A DNA stretch of 63,027 nucleotides from Actinobacteria bacterium casp-actino5 (lineage in GTDB: Bacteria > Actinomycetota > Acidimicrobiia > Acidimicrobiales > Ilumatobacteraceae). The stretch covers positions 1-63,027 of the forward strand of contig LFFE01000018.1 in assembly GCA_001510385.1 (NCBI GenBank). Reading direction: 5' to 3'. The notes beneath the pieces were generated by a model. The model saw only the letters and a program-made list of their open reading frames with translations, did not search any database and had not been told where the DNA came from. Position numbers and translations under genes: made by a program. This document shows, one piece after another, positions 1-8,411 of this stretch. How positions within the stretch are numbered: position 1 is the first letter of the stretch; each line of letters starts with the position of its first letter.

Positions 1-1932
1 ACCATCGGCTGGCTTGGTGTCATGTTGTTGCTTGTTGCGACCGGATTCGAGACTGACCTAGCTCTCATCGGGCGTTTAGGCAAAGCAGCGGTTCTCGTCA
101 GTATTGGGTCGCTTGTGTTGCCATTTGCATTTGGTGGCGCGGTCGGGTCGGTGATCCCTGACAAGTTCCTCTTCTCAGGCGAAGATCGTGTGCTGTTCAG
201 TCTGTTCCTTGCCACAGGACTCGCAATCTCGTCGCTACCGGTCATTGCGGTGATCTTGTCGGAACTCAAACTGCTTCGACGCAACTTTGGTCAGCTCACG
301 ATTGCTGCTGGTATGGCCAATGATGTCGTTGGTTGGGTGGTGCTCGGTCTCATCGCTGGCCTGGTGTCAACCGGTCGATTCGTGTTCATCGAATTTCTAC
401 AAACCCTTCTCGGACTCTTCGTCTTTCTTGCAATCTCGGCGGCTCTCGGTCAGCGGATTGTTGATGCGGTGTTGAGGGCTCTTCGACGTCGCGAGGTCGG
501 AATTGGCGGCTGGGTCACGATGTGTATCGCGATTGCGGTCGGACTTGGAGCAGTCACTCAGGCCCTTGGAGTTGAGGCGGTGCTCGGGGCTTTCATCGCC
601 GGATTACTACTTGGCAGAAGTCGGTATACCCATCATCGAGTTGAGGAACAGATCGAAACCCTGACCTCCTCGCTTCTTGCCCCGATTTTCTTTGCAACAG
701 CGGGACTACGAATTGACCTGTCGTTACTTGCAGATGGCTCGGTCATCATCTGGTCATTTATTTTGTTCGCGGCCGCAACAGCATCAAAGTTCGTTGGATC
801 TTGGGCAGGGGCGAGAGCAGCCGGGTTGACTAACCGGGAGGGATTCACTCTTGGTATGGCTCTCAATGCTCGTGGTGCTCTTGGCATCATCATTGCGGCA
901 GTCGGACTTGACCTCGGAGTCTTTAACTCCGCCTCGTATGTCGTAATCGTGGTGATGGCAATCGCGACGTCGGTGGTAGCGCCACCTGCTATTCGCTGGT
1001 TGGTTTCCGGTTGGTCGGGGACCGATGAGGAGCAAGCACGACTCAAACGTGAGGAACAGCTTGCGGGCAACCTTGTTGTTCGTCCTGGGCATTTGCTGTG
1101 GCCGATGACTAGCGAAACCCGATGTCGGGCGGTGGCTGCATTCGTTGGCAAGACGTTTCCAGTTGAGTCAACTGTCACGTTGTTGAACCTGTCAGCAGAC
1201 GATGGTGACGTGCATGCAAACCCTTGCATTGATCTTTTGGGTGACCGTCGAGTCGAGGTGGTGGAGGATGATGCTGAGTGTGAAGAGGCGCTGGCAAGTC
1301 AGCTGAAGCTTGGGTTCGACCTCATTGTCGACAGTGTGTCTCCTGACGTCGAGTGGCCCGATGCAGGGCCACTGACCTCTGCGGTGCTCCACCAGCAAGA
1401 GTTGCCGGTGTTGCTGGTGCGGCCTGGACGTGACGAGATCGACTCTGAATCGATCGTGATGCCGTTCAGGCGCATTTTGCTGCCTGTATCTGCGACGCGA
1501 CCATCCAGGGCAGCCGCCGAACTAGCGATCTCATTTGCCGCGGCAACGGGATCTGTCATCAAACTTCTCCATGTCAACCCGAGCGAAGCGCCGAATACTG
1601 TCCAACGATTCATCCGAACGACGTTCCGGACCCACGAGCGGGCGATTGGTTCATACGCCGACCCTGTTGGCGTGAAGTTGCTCGATGAAACCGAGTCGTT
1701 GGCCCGTGAAGCCGGAGTTCGCTGTGACCGTATTTTCTCAAATCACCATTCGAGGGTGGAGGCCATTCTCGAGGCTGCAGATCAGCACTTCTGCGATCTT
1801 GTGCTGCTTGGCGCTGAGTCGAAAGAAGTTGGCGGTGTTGCGTTTTTGGGACACACAGCTCGCTCGGTGATGCAGCGATCAGAAATCGGTGTGGCGGTCA
1901 TTGCCCTGCGACAAGGATCTCACTCCGGCTGA
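1..1932 (+). CDS. CPA2 cation/proton antiporter with C-terminal universal-stress domains (5' partial)
   Basis: A membrane antiporter of the CPA2 (KefB/NapA-like) family, expected to exchange Na+ or K+ for protons. The frame is open from base 1, so the true start lies outside the window; the first internal Met is at base 22. About 330 residues of alternating hydrophobic helices carry CPA2 hallmarks, including ANDVVGW and GAFIAGLLLGRS. The soluble C-terminal half looks like two universal-stress-protein (USP) folds. The second is clearer, starting near RRILLPVS and ending with the LLGAES and GHTARSVM segments. USP tails on antiporters are common in Actinobacteria and probably regulate transport by nucleotide binding. 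Ion specificity cannot be read from the sequence. The stop codon overlaps the next start by one base. Confidence 0.85.
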   Translation, partial: TIGWLGVMLLLVATGFETDLALIGRLGKAAVLVSIGSLVLPFAFGGAVGSVIPDKFLFSGEDRVLFSLFLATGLAISSLPVIAVILSELKLLRRNFGQLTIAAGMANDVVGWVVLGLIAGLVSTGRFVFIEFLQTLLGLFVFLAISAALGQRIVDAVLRALRRREVGIGGWVTMCIAIAVGLGAVTQALGVEAVLGAFIAGLLLGRSRYTHHRVEEQIETLTSSLLAPIFFATAGLRIDLSLLADGSVIIWSFILFAAATASKFVGSWAGARAAGLTNREGFTLGMALNARGALGIIIAAVGLDLGVFNSASYVVIVVMAIATSVVAPPAIRWLVSGWSGTDEEQARLKREEQLAGNLVVRPGHLLWPMTSETRCRAVAAFVGKTFPVESTVTLLNLSADDGDVHANPCIDLLGDRRVEVVEDDAECEEALASQLKLGFDLIVDSVSPDVEWPDAGPLTSAVLHQQELPVLLVRPGRDEIDSESIVMPFRRILLPVSATRPSRAAAELAISFAAATGSVIKLLHVNPSEAPNTVQRFIRTTFRTHERAIGSYADPVGVKLLDETESLAREAGVRCDRIFSNHHSRVEAILEAADQHFCDLVLLGAESKEVGGVAFLGHTARSVMQRSEIGVAVIALRQGSHSG

Positions 1933-2657
1933 TGACAACAATTGCTGTCATTTTTGCGATGCGGGCTGAAGCGGCTCCGCTCATTGCCGAACTCGACGCA
2001 ACTAAAGAGCGAGCATCCCTGCGACCGACTCAGTTGTACTCAGCGCGGCAGGGGGAAACGAAGGTCGTCATCGGAGTCAACGGAGTCGACCCCGTGCATG
2101 GAGTCGATCTCGTCGGAACTGAACCTGCCGTTCTGACGACAATGTCCGTCATCGACAGGTGGAAGCCCGACATTCTCATCTCGGCTGGCACTGCCGGGGG
2201 TTGGAGCCGAGCGGAGGCAAACATCGGTGACGTATTCGTAGCCTGGCCACACGTGGTCCGCCACGACCGCCGGATTGGAATTGAACGGTTTCACGAATAT
2301 GGAATCGGAAGTCACCCGGTATGGAATCGAAGTAATGAACTCGCAACTGCGCTCGGGGCCCGCCTAGGAATTGTGACCACGAGCAACTCGCTCGATGAGA
2401 GCGACACCGATCGTGAGTGGATCCTCTCGCTGAACGGAGAGGTGAAAGAGATGGAAGCTGCCGCAGTGGCCTGGGTTTGTTCCTTGAGTGATATTCCATT
2501 TGTTGCGGTGAAGACGATCACCGACCTTGTTGATCATCCCACACCAACTGCGGATCAATTTTTAGCCAATCTGGCGACCGCGTCGCACCGACTGTCCGAG
2601 GTCTTACCACCGGCGATTCGATGGTGCGCCGAGAGCGTGAGGTCAGGGTCGCACTAA
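1932..2657 (+). CDS. MTA/SAH nucleosidase-like purine nucleoside phosphorylase family protein
   Basis: A 241-residue member of the PNP/UDP family, closest in motif pattern to 5'-methylthioadenosine/S-adenosylhomocysteine nucleosidases (MTAN), especially the plant-like form. Such enzymes hydrolyse the N-glycosidic bond of methylthioadenosine and related nucleosides in methionine salvage. Seen: the N-terminal VIFAMRAEAAPL strand-turn, the phosphate/ribose glycine motif SAGTAGG, the MEAAAVAWV motif whose Glu contacts ribose, and KTITDLVDHP with the catalytic Asp. The ATG overlaps the upstream antiporter stop (TGATG), so the two are probably cotranscribed. Futalosine hydrolase is an alternative within the same fold. 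Confidence 0.78.
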   Translation: MTTIAVIFAMRAEAAPLIAELDATKERASLRPTQLYSARQGETKVVIGVNGVDPVHGVDLVGTEPAVLTTMSVIDRWKPDILISAGTAGGWSRAEANIGDVFVAWPHVVRHDRRIGIERFHEYGIGSHPVWNRSNELATALGARLGIVTTSNSLDESDTDREWILSLNGEVKEMEAAAVAWVCSLSDIPFVAVKTITDLVDHPTPTADQFLANLATASHRLSEVLPPAIRWCAESVRSGSH

Positions 2658-2667
2658 GGTCGATTAC

Positions 2668-3555
2668 ATGATCGAAACTGCACCATTCGGAAGTACGGGG
2701 CATCACTCATCTCGCGTGATCTTCGGTGGAGCTGCTCTCGGGGCAATGTCAGAGGAACGTGCAGCCGCAACTCTTGACTTGGCTCTCGCTTCAGGCGTCA
2801 ATCATCTTGACACCGCACATTCGTACGGGCACGCAGAAGTTGTGATGAATCCGTGGTTGGTAGAACATCGCAACGAGGTCTTTTTGGCGACAAAAACTCG
2901 TGAACGAAGTGGCGAGGCAGCCCGGGCCGGACTCGAAGACTCATTGCAGCGGCTCGGTGTTGACCAGGTCGATCTCATCCAATTGCACAACCTTGTCGAA
3001 GAGGATGAATGGCAAGAGGCGTTTTCTCTAGGCGGGGCAGTTGAGGCACTTGCAGCAGCACGAGATGAGGGCCTTGTTCGATTCATCGGTGTCACGGGAC
3101 ACGGGCTTCGAATTCCAGGTATGCACCTTCGTAGTCTCGATGAATTCGCGTTTGATTCTGTGCTGTTTCCATTCAACTATTCGTTACTGCGCTCCGATGC
3201 GTTTTCAACCGACGTTGAGCAGTTGATCTCTCGTTGTGTTGAGAGTGGAATTGCGATTCAGACCATTAAGTCGGTGGCGAAATCAAGGTGGGAATCTGGG
3301 TATGACGGCCCGAAGTTCTCGTGGTACGAGCCACTTCGTGAGGCGGAGGCGATTGAACGTGCAGTGAAGTTCGTGCTTGGTAGAGAGCACGTCTTTTTAA
3401 ATTCAACGAGTGATGCGCAGGTGTTGCCGTTGGTGCTTGATGCAGCTGGTCGGGCAACGGTGGGTGATCTTCCTACGGATGCAGAGATGGAGCATGACTG
3501 CGAGCAATTCGAGATCTCACCATTGTTTGACGGCGCAGATCTCGAGCGAATTTGA
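2668..3555 (+). CDS. Aldo/keto reductase
   Basis: A 295-residue NADPH-dependent oxidoreductase of the AKR superfamily with a TIM-barrel fold. The catalytic tetrad is visible at canonical positions: Asp48 and Tyr53 (HLDTAHSYG), Lys76 (LATKT) and His107 (IQLHNL). The C-terminal cofactor region is less typical and the protein resembles the short regulatory-type AKRs. It starts 10 bases after the nucleosidase stop, so it probably shares that transcript. Its stop codon directly abuts the stop of the convergent exonuclease III gene with no spacer. The substrate cannot be predicted. Confidence 0.85.
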   Translation: MIETAPFGSTGHHSSRVIFGGAALGAMSEERAAATLDLALASGVNHLDTAHSYGHAEVVMNPWLVEHRNEVFLATKTRERSGEAARAGLEDSLQRLGVDQVDLIQLHNLVEEDEWQEAFSLGGAVEALAAARDEGLVRFIGVTGHGLRIPGMHLRSLDEFAFDSVLFPFNYSLLRSDAFSTDVEQLISRCVESGIAIQTIKSVAKSRWESGYDGPKFSWYEPLREAEAIERAVKFVLGREHVFLNSTSDAQVLPLVLDAAGRATVGDLPTDAEMEHDCEQFEISPLFDGADLERI

Positions 3556-4389
3556 CTAGTTCTTAAAGGTGATGACCAGGGGAGCATGGTCGCTCCACCG
3601 CTCGGCATAACTTGGAGCGCGATCGACTGTTGAACTGGTCGCCAATGCAGCGAGTTCGGGAGTGGCAAATTGGTAATCGATTCGCCAACCAACGTTCTTG
3701 TCGAACGCCTGGCCTCTAAAACTCCACCATGTGTAGGGGCCCTCAACGTCGCCAGCAAGCGTTCGTGCAAGGTCGACCCACCCAAGTTCATGAATCCAGC
3801 GGTCGAACCATGCCCGTTCGGTTTCAAGAAATCCCGCCTTGTTTCGGTTGCCCTTCCAATTCTTAATGTCGAGTTCAGTATGCCCGACGTTGAAATCGCC
3901 GGTGACAAGTACGTGCGATCCTGACGAACGAAGGGTTTCCATTCGTTTTGTCATCGCTGCGAAGAAGGCGAGCTTTTCTTCCATCCGGTGTTCGTCCTCG
4001 GCTTCGCCGGTATGGACATACGCAGAAATCACGACAAGCGGTTGATCGAGAAATTGGACATCGAGTGTTGCTTCGACCCAACGGCCGGTGTCATTGAAGC
4101 GTTGGGCAGGCCTCCCGATATCGATTTTTGTATCGGTCATCGGAATCGAGCTGACGACAGCAACTCCCGCACGACCTTTCGCAGCACTTTCAGCGTGCAC
4201 GCGCTGCCATTTCTCGCCCCAGAGACGATCAACGTGTTCGTTCAAAATCTCATCAGGAGCTCGTACCTCTTGAAGGGTCACGACATCTGGTTTCCGTCCT
4301 GAAATCCAGCTAGCAATTCCATTTCTGTCAGCGGCTCGAATGCCGTTCACGTTGACGCTTGCGATGGTGATGGAGCGACTTCGAGGCAT
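3556..4389 (-). CDS. xthA: Exodeoxyribonuclease III (AP endonuclease)
   Basis: A DNA-repair enzyme of the exonuclease III/APE1 family that cleaves 5' of abasic sites and removes 3'-blocking groups. Family motifs in order: ITIASVNVNGIRAA, VVTLQEVRAPDE with the metal-binding Glu, VTGDFNVGHTELDI with the catalytic Asp and Asn, NVGWRIDYQF, and the terminal SDHAPLV with the catalytic His. Length is about 277 residues from ATG 4389, usual for bacterial XthA. An ATG six codons upstream (4407) is possible but adds only a short unusual tail. It converges exactly on the aldo/keto reductase stop. Confidence 0.93.
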   Translation of the reverse strand: MPRSRSITIASVNVNGIRAADRNGIASWISGRKPDVVTLQEVRAPDEILNEHVDRLWGEKWQRVHAESAAKGRAGVAVVSSIPMTDTKIDIGRPAQRFNDTGRWVEATLDVQFLDQPLVVISAYVHTGEAEDEHRMEEKLAFFAAMTKRMETLRSSGSHVLVTGDFNVGHTELDIKNWKGNRNKAGFLETERAWFDRWIHELGWVDLARTLAGDVEGPYTWWSFRGQAFDKNVGWRIDYQFATPELAALATSSTVDRAPSYAERWSDHAPLVITFKN

Positions 4390-4445
4390 CTCACGATTGA
4401 AACACACTTATGGGGATGAAAGCGAGGCTCTCACTGGTGAGGCGA

Positions 4446-5507
4446 TCAGCGCTTGTTGTTTCCGGCGTTGCTATTGCCGTTCCCGTTTGAGTTTTCGCTG
4501 TTGCCGGGCGCGTTGTCGTTGGAGTCGTCGTTGGTGCTGTTCGTTGAGGAGTTCCCATTGTTTCCGGCGTTGCTATTGCTGTTCCCGTTTGAGTTTCCGC
4601 TGTTGCCGGGCGCGTCGTCATCGATTTCAGAACTTTCCTCGGACTCCTCAACTTTGGTTGCACACTTAGGGTTACGAGAAGCGGCAGGACCATCACACGA
4701 CGGGACTACGACGATGACATCGTCATCAACTTCTTCAAAGCAGTTCGGGTTGTTGGCTGCGGCCGGGGTGTTGCAGGCGGGGATGTTGGTGGCTGTGTCG
4801 TTGTCGCTCTCGGTGTCGGTGTTGTCGGTTTCGCAGTTCGGGTTGTTGCAGGCCGGTATCGAAGGAACGAGCGCGATCGTGTCGTCATCAATTCGTTCAA
4901 AGCAGTTGGGGTTGTTCGCGGCTGCAGGGGTATTGCACGCAACAACGCCGCCGGTGAATGTGTCACCTTCAGAATCTTCTGGCAGCGTTGTTGTGGTTGA
5001 GGTTGTTGACGTAGTTGTGGTCTCGGGCTCCGGTGTTGCTGACTCATCCGGATCTGTTTCGATCGGGCGCTCCTGCGTACCGGTTGTGTCTGGTTGTGCT
5101 TCATCTTGTGTTGTCGTGTTCGATCCGGGCGCAGGGACACCAGATTCTGGTGTCGGATCAGGGCGAGGAATATTCACATTGATGACGTCAAGCACGTCGG
5201 CCACGACGTTCTGAACCGGTGCCGGAAGGTTGCCAGTTGCCGCAAGTCCAACGCTTGCTCCGGCGGCGGCCGCACCCGCCCATCCAAGAATTCCAACCGC
5301 GCCAACAACAGCGCCAAGTTGTCGACGAAGCCGTGTCGAACGACCACTTGGGGTGATGGAACTTGCAATTGCGAGTGACTGCAGACGTGCAACGAAGTTT
5401 GCATCAACCTCGCTTGGATCAGTTGGGTAGCCAACAGGTTCAGTCGACAGCGCAAGGTCGGCGAGTCTCGACTGGAGGCGACGATGAGATGCGCGAATGG
5501 TCATCAT
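4446..5507 (-). CDS. Membrane-anchored partner of the upstream ECF sigma factor, with Asn/Cys-rich repeats
   Basis: A 353-residue protein whose ATG overlaps the sigma-factor stop (ATGA), which suggests an anti-sigma or sensor role by position. The cytoplasmic N-terminus is about 70 residues, followed by one Ala/Gly-rich membrane segment near 72-95. The outside part has a GNLPAPVQ motif also seen in sigma-linked actinobacterial membrane proteins, then a Pro/Thr/Glu linker. Next come repeated cysteine-pair units (CNTPAAANNPNCFE occurs twice, with shorter variants). The C-terminus is a long Asn/Gly/Ser tract. No zinc anti-sigma motif (HxxxCxxC) is seen, so anti-sigma function is inference. It is the last gene of the tad cluster. 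Confidence 0.7.
   Translation of the reverse strand: MMTIRASHRRLQSRLADLALSTEPVGYPTDPSEVDANFVARLQSLAIASSITPSGRSTRLRRQLGAVVGAVGILGWAGAAAAGASVGLAATGNLPAPVQNVVADVLDVINVNIPRPDPTPESGVPAPGSNTTTQDEAQPDTTGTQERPIETDPDESATPEPETTTTSTTSTTTTLPEDSEGDTFTGGVVACNTPAAANNPNCFERIDDDTIALVPSIPACNNPNCETDNTDTESDNDTATNIPACNTPAAANNPNCFEEVDDDVIVVVPSCDGPAASRNPKCATKVEESEESSEIDDDAPGNSGNSNGNSNSNAGNNGNSSTNSTNDDSNDNAPGNSENSNGNGNSNAGNNKR
4456..4513. repeat. 58-bp direct repeat, copy 1
   Basis: First copy of a near-identical 58-bp direct repeat near the 3' end of the sigma-partner gene. It encodes the APGNSENSNGNGNSNAG tail. The second copy lies at 4558-4615, with about two mismatches by eye. Confidence 0.85.
4558..4615. repeat. 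58-bp direct repeat, copy 2
   Basis: Second copy of the 58-bp repeat. It encodes the APGNSGNSNGNSNSNAG stretch of the Asn-rich tail. The 102-bp offset between copies is a multiple of three, so copy-number change would keep the frame. Confidence 0.85.
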
Positions 5508-6067
5508 GACAGCGCCTCCTCTTGCGAACTTGCCCGAAGATCGTCGACGAGCAAGTTCTTTAAACGGGCGAACGCTCTGGACAAACCGACTCGGGTTGCC
5601 ACCTCGGATTTACCGATCGCATCTGCGGTTTCCTTTGTCGACAGGCCCACGACGTAGCGGAGTTCAAGCATTCTCCGCTGCTCATCTGGCAACCGCTCAA
5701 GGGCCTCGAGCAAGTCGGGGTCGGTGAATGTGTCTTCGTTTGGCTCATCCGCCTCAAGCAGGGTGAGTGTGTTCTCGATTGAGACTTCGCTGCGGCGAGT
5801 CGCTTTGCGGAGGTCGTCAACAATTCGGGCGTGTGCGATTGAAAAGATGAAGGAACGCATCTGTGCCTCGTTTCCTTCAAAATCGGCTATTCGATTTGCG
5901 ATTGTCTCAAGAGTGGCGCTCATGACCTCCTCAGGGTCTCGAGCTCCCATCCGTGTCGCATAGCCAACAAGCTTTCCGGAGAATTCAGCGACAAGCCACG
6001 ACCATGCGTTGCCCTCCCCGGCTTTTAATCCGCGGAGGGAGTACCCATAGCGATTCCCGCGTTTCAC
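5504..6067 (-). CDS. ECF-type RNA polymerase sigma factor
   Basis: A sigma-70 family factor of about 187 residues that should direct RNA polymerase to a dedicated regulon. Region 2 spans roughly residues 20-90 and includes MRSFIFSIAHARIVDDLRKA. Region 4 lies near 125-180, with LPDEQRRMLELRYVVGLSTKE followed by the helix-turn-helix segment. The start is set at GTG 6067, which overlaps the prepilin peptidase stop (GTGA). The frame stays open much further upstream to 6823, but that part only reads antisense to real codons of the peptidase and shows no sigma features. It is coupled downstream to the membrane partner gene by ATGA. Confidence 0.85.
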   Translation of the reverse strand: MKRGNRYGYSLRGLKAGEGNAWSWLVAEFSGKLVGYATRMGARDPEEVMSATLETIANRIADFEGNEAQMRSFIFSIAHARIVDDLRKATRRSEVSIENTLTLLEADEPNEDTFTDPDLLEALERLPDEQRRMLELRYVVGLSTKETADAIGKSEVATRVGLSRAFARLKNLLVDDLRASSQEEALS

Positions 6068-6675
6068 GGGGTTCCCCGAATGGCGAGTGTGGCGATCGTG
6101 CCGACGACGAGAAATGGGCCGTACGGAATCGTCGACTGTTTGGAAAAACGCCGGAGTAGAAGACCAGCGCCGGCTGTAAGCCCACCGACGAGTGCTGAAA
6201 GGGCCCAGGCGTACATCGAGATGACCACGGTGGTCGACGTTGTCGAACCGATGCCGAGCGCGAGTCCTAATGGCAGGCAGAAGTACACATCGCCACGGCC
6301 GAGCGAGCCCCGAGAGACCGTCACCAGTATCTGGGCGATCAGCATCATGACGGTTGCCCCAGCGAGCATTGCGAGCAGCTGCGTTCCCGAGCGTGTCAGG
6401 AAAATGGCTACCAGCAACATCAAACCTGAGGCGGTCACGCTGATGAGAAGGGGAAGCCTTCGAGTGGTCACGTCGATGACCGTTTGAACTGCCGTTGTCC
6501 CACCGCAAATACCCAGAATGAGTGATGTAGCAATTGGCGGATTCGCTGAGGTGAGGGCGAGTGCCGAGAGACTCAACGCAAGCACAAATAGAGCGCCAAC
6601 ATCGTGACGCCAATCTGCCTGCTGTGCTGCTGATTCGTTGATCACTGAATGCTGGGTTCGCCGGAACAGAATCAC
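6064..6675 (-). CDS. Prepilin peptidase, A24 family (TadV/CpaA-like)
   Basis: A polytopic aspartic protease of about 203 residues that cleaves the leader of Flp pilin and TadE-type pseudopilins. Both catalytic aspartates are present: the first in IDVTTRRLP, the second in the GxGD motif (GRGDVYF). The remainder is hydrophobic helices. The start is taken at GTG 6675. The same frame is open back to the tadC stop and would encode another hydrophobic segment (YWGISYLIW), but only CTG at 6723 could start there. It sits 78 bases after tadC and is translationally coupled to the sigma gene. Confidence 0.85.
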   Translation of the reverse strand: MILFRRTQHSVINESAAQQADWRHDVGALFVLALSLSALALTSANPPIATSLILGICGGTTAVQTVIDVTTRRLPLLISVTASGLMLLVAIFLTRSGTQLLAMLAGATVMMLIAQILVTVSRGSLGRGDVYFCLPLGLALGIGSTTSTTVVISMYAWALSALVGGLTAGAGLLLRRFSKQSTIPYGPFLVVGTIATLAIRGTP

Positions 6676-6753
6676 GCAGGCAAGCCCTGACCAAATGAGA
6701 TAACTGATACCCCAGTATCTCAGGGGAAAGCAAGAAATTCCCGCGCATTTCCA

Positions 6754-7566
6754 CTAGAGGACTTCCATTAGCCGCACGATTGCTGGTCCGACAACGACGA
6801 TCATCAGAAGCGGAAGAATGCAAAACACTGTCGGGAAAATCATCTTCATCGAGACCGCAGCGGCACGTGTCTCTGCCGCTTGGCGACGGTGACGGCGTGT
6901 TGTCTCTGCCTGCTTACGCAAGACAGCCGCAAGTGGAGTTCCCAGCGTTTGGTTCTGATCGATAGCGGCAGCAAATGACCGAATAATTGGTGTTGGATTG
7001 CGTCTGCTGAGTTCGTCAATCACTTGACGCCGCGTTCGCCCGGCTTGCAGAAGTTGCGACATGTGTGTGAATTCGTTGCCCAACGGGGTCTCGTGTCGCT
7101 GGGCGTAATGATTCAGCACAGCCTCAAACGTGAGACCAGCCTCCACTCCCATCACGATTTCTCCAAGGGCGTTCGTGAGTTCACGATCGATGGACGCAAG
7201 CCGCTCCGTCTCAATGCGACGTGCCCTAATGAGTGGGAGTTGCCACGACCCAGCGATTGCAACCCCACCAGCAAGAACTGAAGTTGCAGATGGGGAACTG
7301 ATCATCGACATTGCGCTAATCACAGCGGTGACGCCAGCGAATGACAGCTGTGAGCGAAGAAGCTGTGCGATGTGTTCATTCGACCCTGCCACTGGACCCA
7401 GGGCATCAATCCTTGAGGCAATAGGGCGTGTGGGTTGTGTTGTTGACAGCTTCGCGACAAGTGTTTGCTTGGCTGAGTCGACAACTGGGCGAGCCACAGC
7501 GGCAATGAGGAATGCTGCGCCGCCGAATGATGATGCTGCGGTGATGGCGACAAAAGTTGAGGACAT
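6754..7566 (-). CDS. tadC: Tad pilus inner-membrane platform protein TadC
   Basis: A type II secretion F-domain protein of about 270 residues, forming with TadB the membrane platform of the Flp pilus machine. Start ATG 7566 overlaps the tadB stop (TAATG); an upstream in-frame ATG at 7605 lies inside tadB. The N-terminal membrane segments precede a cytosolic helical domain (DRELTNALGEIVMGVEAG, then LLQAGRTRRQVIDELSRRN), with more membrane helices at the C-terminus. The helical domain pattern is typical of T2SSF domains. Confidence 0.88.
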   Translation of the reverse strand: MSSTFVAITAASSFGGAAFLIAAVARPVVDSAKQTLVAKLSTTQPTRPIASRIDALGPVAGSNEHIAQLLRSQLSFAGVTAVISAMSMISSPSATSVLAGGVAIAGSWQLPLIRARRIETERLASIDRELTNALGEIVMGVEAGLTFEAVLNHYAQRHETPLGNEFTHMSQLLQAGRTRRQVIDELSRRNPTPIIRSFAAAIDQNQTLGTPLAAVLRKQAETTRRHRRQAAETRAAAVSMKMIFPTVFCILPLLMIVVVGPAIVRLMEVL

Positions 7567-8411
7567 TATGCGGCCTCCGGTTGAGCGAGGTGACGTAGCC
7601 ACCAAACTCCGATCGATCCGAGGACGAGTCCCCCGAGACTCATCACTCGACCAGCTGAGGTCGCAACCAACGGAGTTGCGTAGCCCGGACTGAGCAAAGA
7701 GGTGATGACAAGGGCACCGACTGGCATGGCGAGGAGGACATTTGCGCTCAGCCGAGCATCTGCTGTCAGGGTGAGAAGATCTCGGCGAAGTCGATCCTCT
7801 TCCTCAATCGATTCGAGAACTGCAACAAGTATGTCGGTGAGTGAGCCTCCGTGTTGGGCGTGGAGTCCAAGTGCGGAAGCGATGACGTGCAAGTGGTGGT
7901 TGGACTCCTCGTTCGCGACATCGCGCAGTGACACGTCGATGGGAATTCCGACATTGTGATCGCTCATGATTCGGCGAAAGATTGCATCGAGCGGCGCACC
8001 TGTGAGTTCGATGGAGGATTCAATTGCCGCGCTGACTGTTCGGCCCACGCTGAGTTGGTCAGCAATTCGTTGCAAGGCGGGTGCAAGGGCATTATCGATT
8101 GCGCTCTGGCGTTGTCTCGCCGATCGTTTTGTAATCGACCTTGAGATGATCTGAGGAGCAACGCCTAACATAAGGCCGACTGGGCCGATGAGGAGCATTG
8201 CAACGAGCGAGATGGCTATTCCGATGAAGAGCATCCGTTGGGATGATCTCGAGAGTGTCGGTCGCTGACGCTGCTCTTGCGAAAGGTCGGGGCGAAGCCC
8301 GAGTTGAGCCCGTGCATGAGCACTCACTCGAGCAGCGGTCCGCGCCTCGAAGCCCCAGGCAAGAAGTAATGCTGCTGCACCACCAAATGCGAACGCAGTG
8401 AAAGCTGTCAT
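7566..8411 (-). CDS. tadB: Tad pilus inner-membrane platform protein TadB
   Basis: A 281-residue T2SSF-domain protein, the partner of TadC. It has hydrophobic segments at the N-terminus (FAFGGAAALLLAWGF), near residues 70-95, and at the C-terminus. Between them is the T2SSF core with QRIADQLSVGRTVSAAIESS and HGGSLTDILVAVLESIEEE. The ATG overlaps the tadA stop (TGATG) and the stop overlaps tadC, so the three are translationally coupled. Confidence 0.88.
   Translation of the reverse strand: MTAFTAFAFGGAAALLLAWGFEARTAARVSAHARAQLGLRPDLSQEQRQRPTLSRSSQRMLFIGIAISLVAMLLIGPVGLMLGVAPQIISRSITKRSARQRQSAIDNALAPALQRIADQLSVGRTVSAAIESSIELTGAPLDAIFRRIMSDHNVGIPIDVSLRDVANEESNHHLHVIASALGLHAQHGGSLTDILVAVLESIEEEDRLRRDLLTLTADARLSANVLLAMPVGALVITSLLSPGYATPLVATSAGRVMSLGGLVLGSIGVWWLRHLAQPEAA

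Noticed and set aside
4456-5000. CRISPR-like or satellite array
   Set aside because: The repeats are in-frame coding repeats of unequal spacing inside one protein, with no unique spacers.
4453-5214. 253-residue open frame on the plus strand
   Set aside because: It is the complement of the low-complexity sigma-partner gene; its repetitive Ser/Leu/Val content follows from that, not from coding selection.
6068-6823. Long frame suggesting a 439-residue sigma factor
   Set aside because: The part upstream of 6067 runs through the real prepilin peptidase codons in another frame and is Arg/Ser-rich with no sigma features; GTG 6067 gives a normal ECF length.
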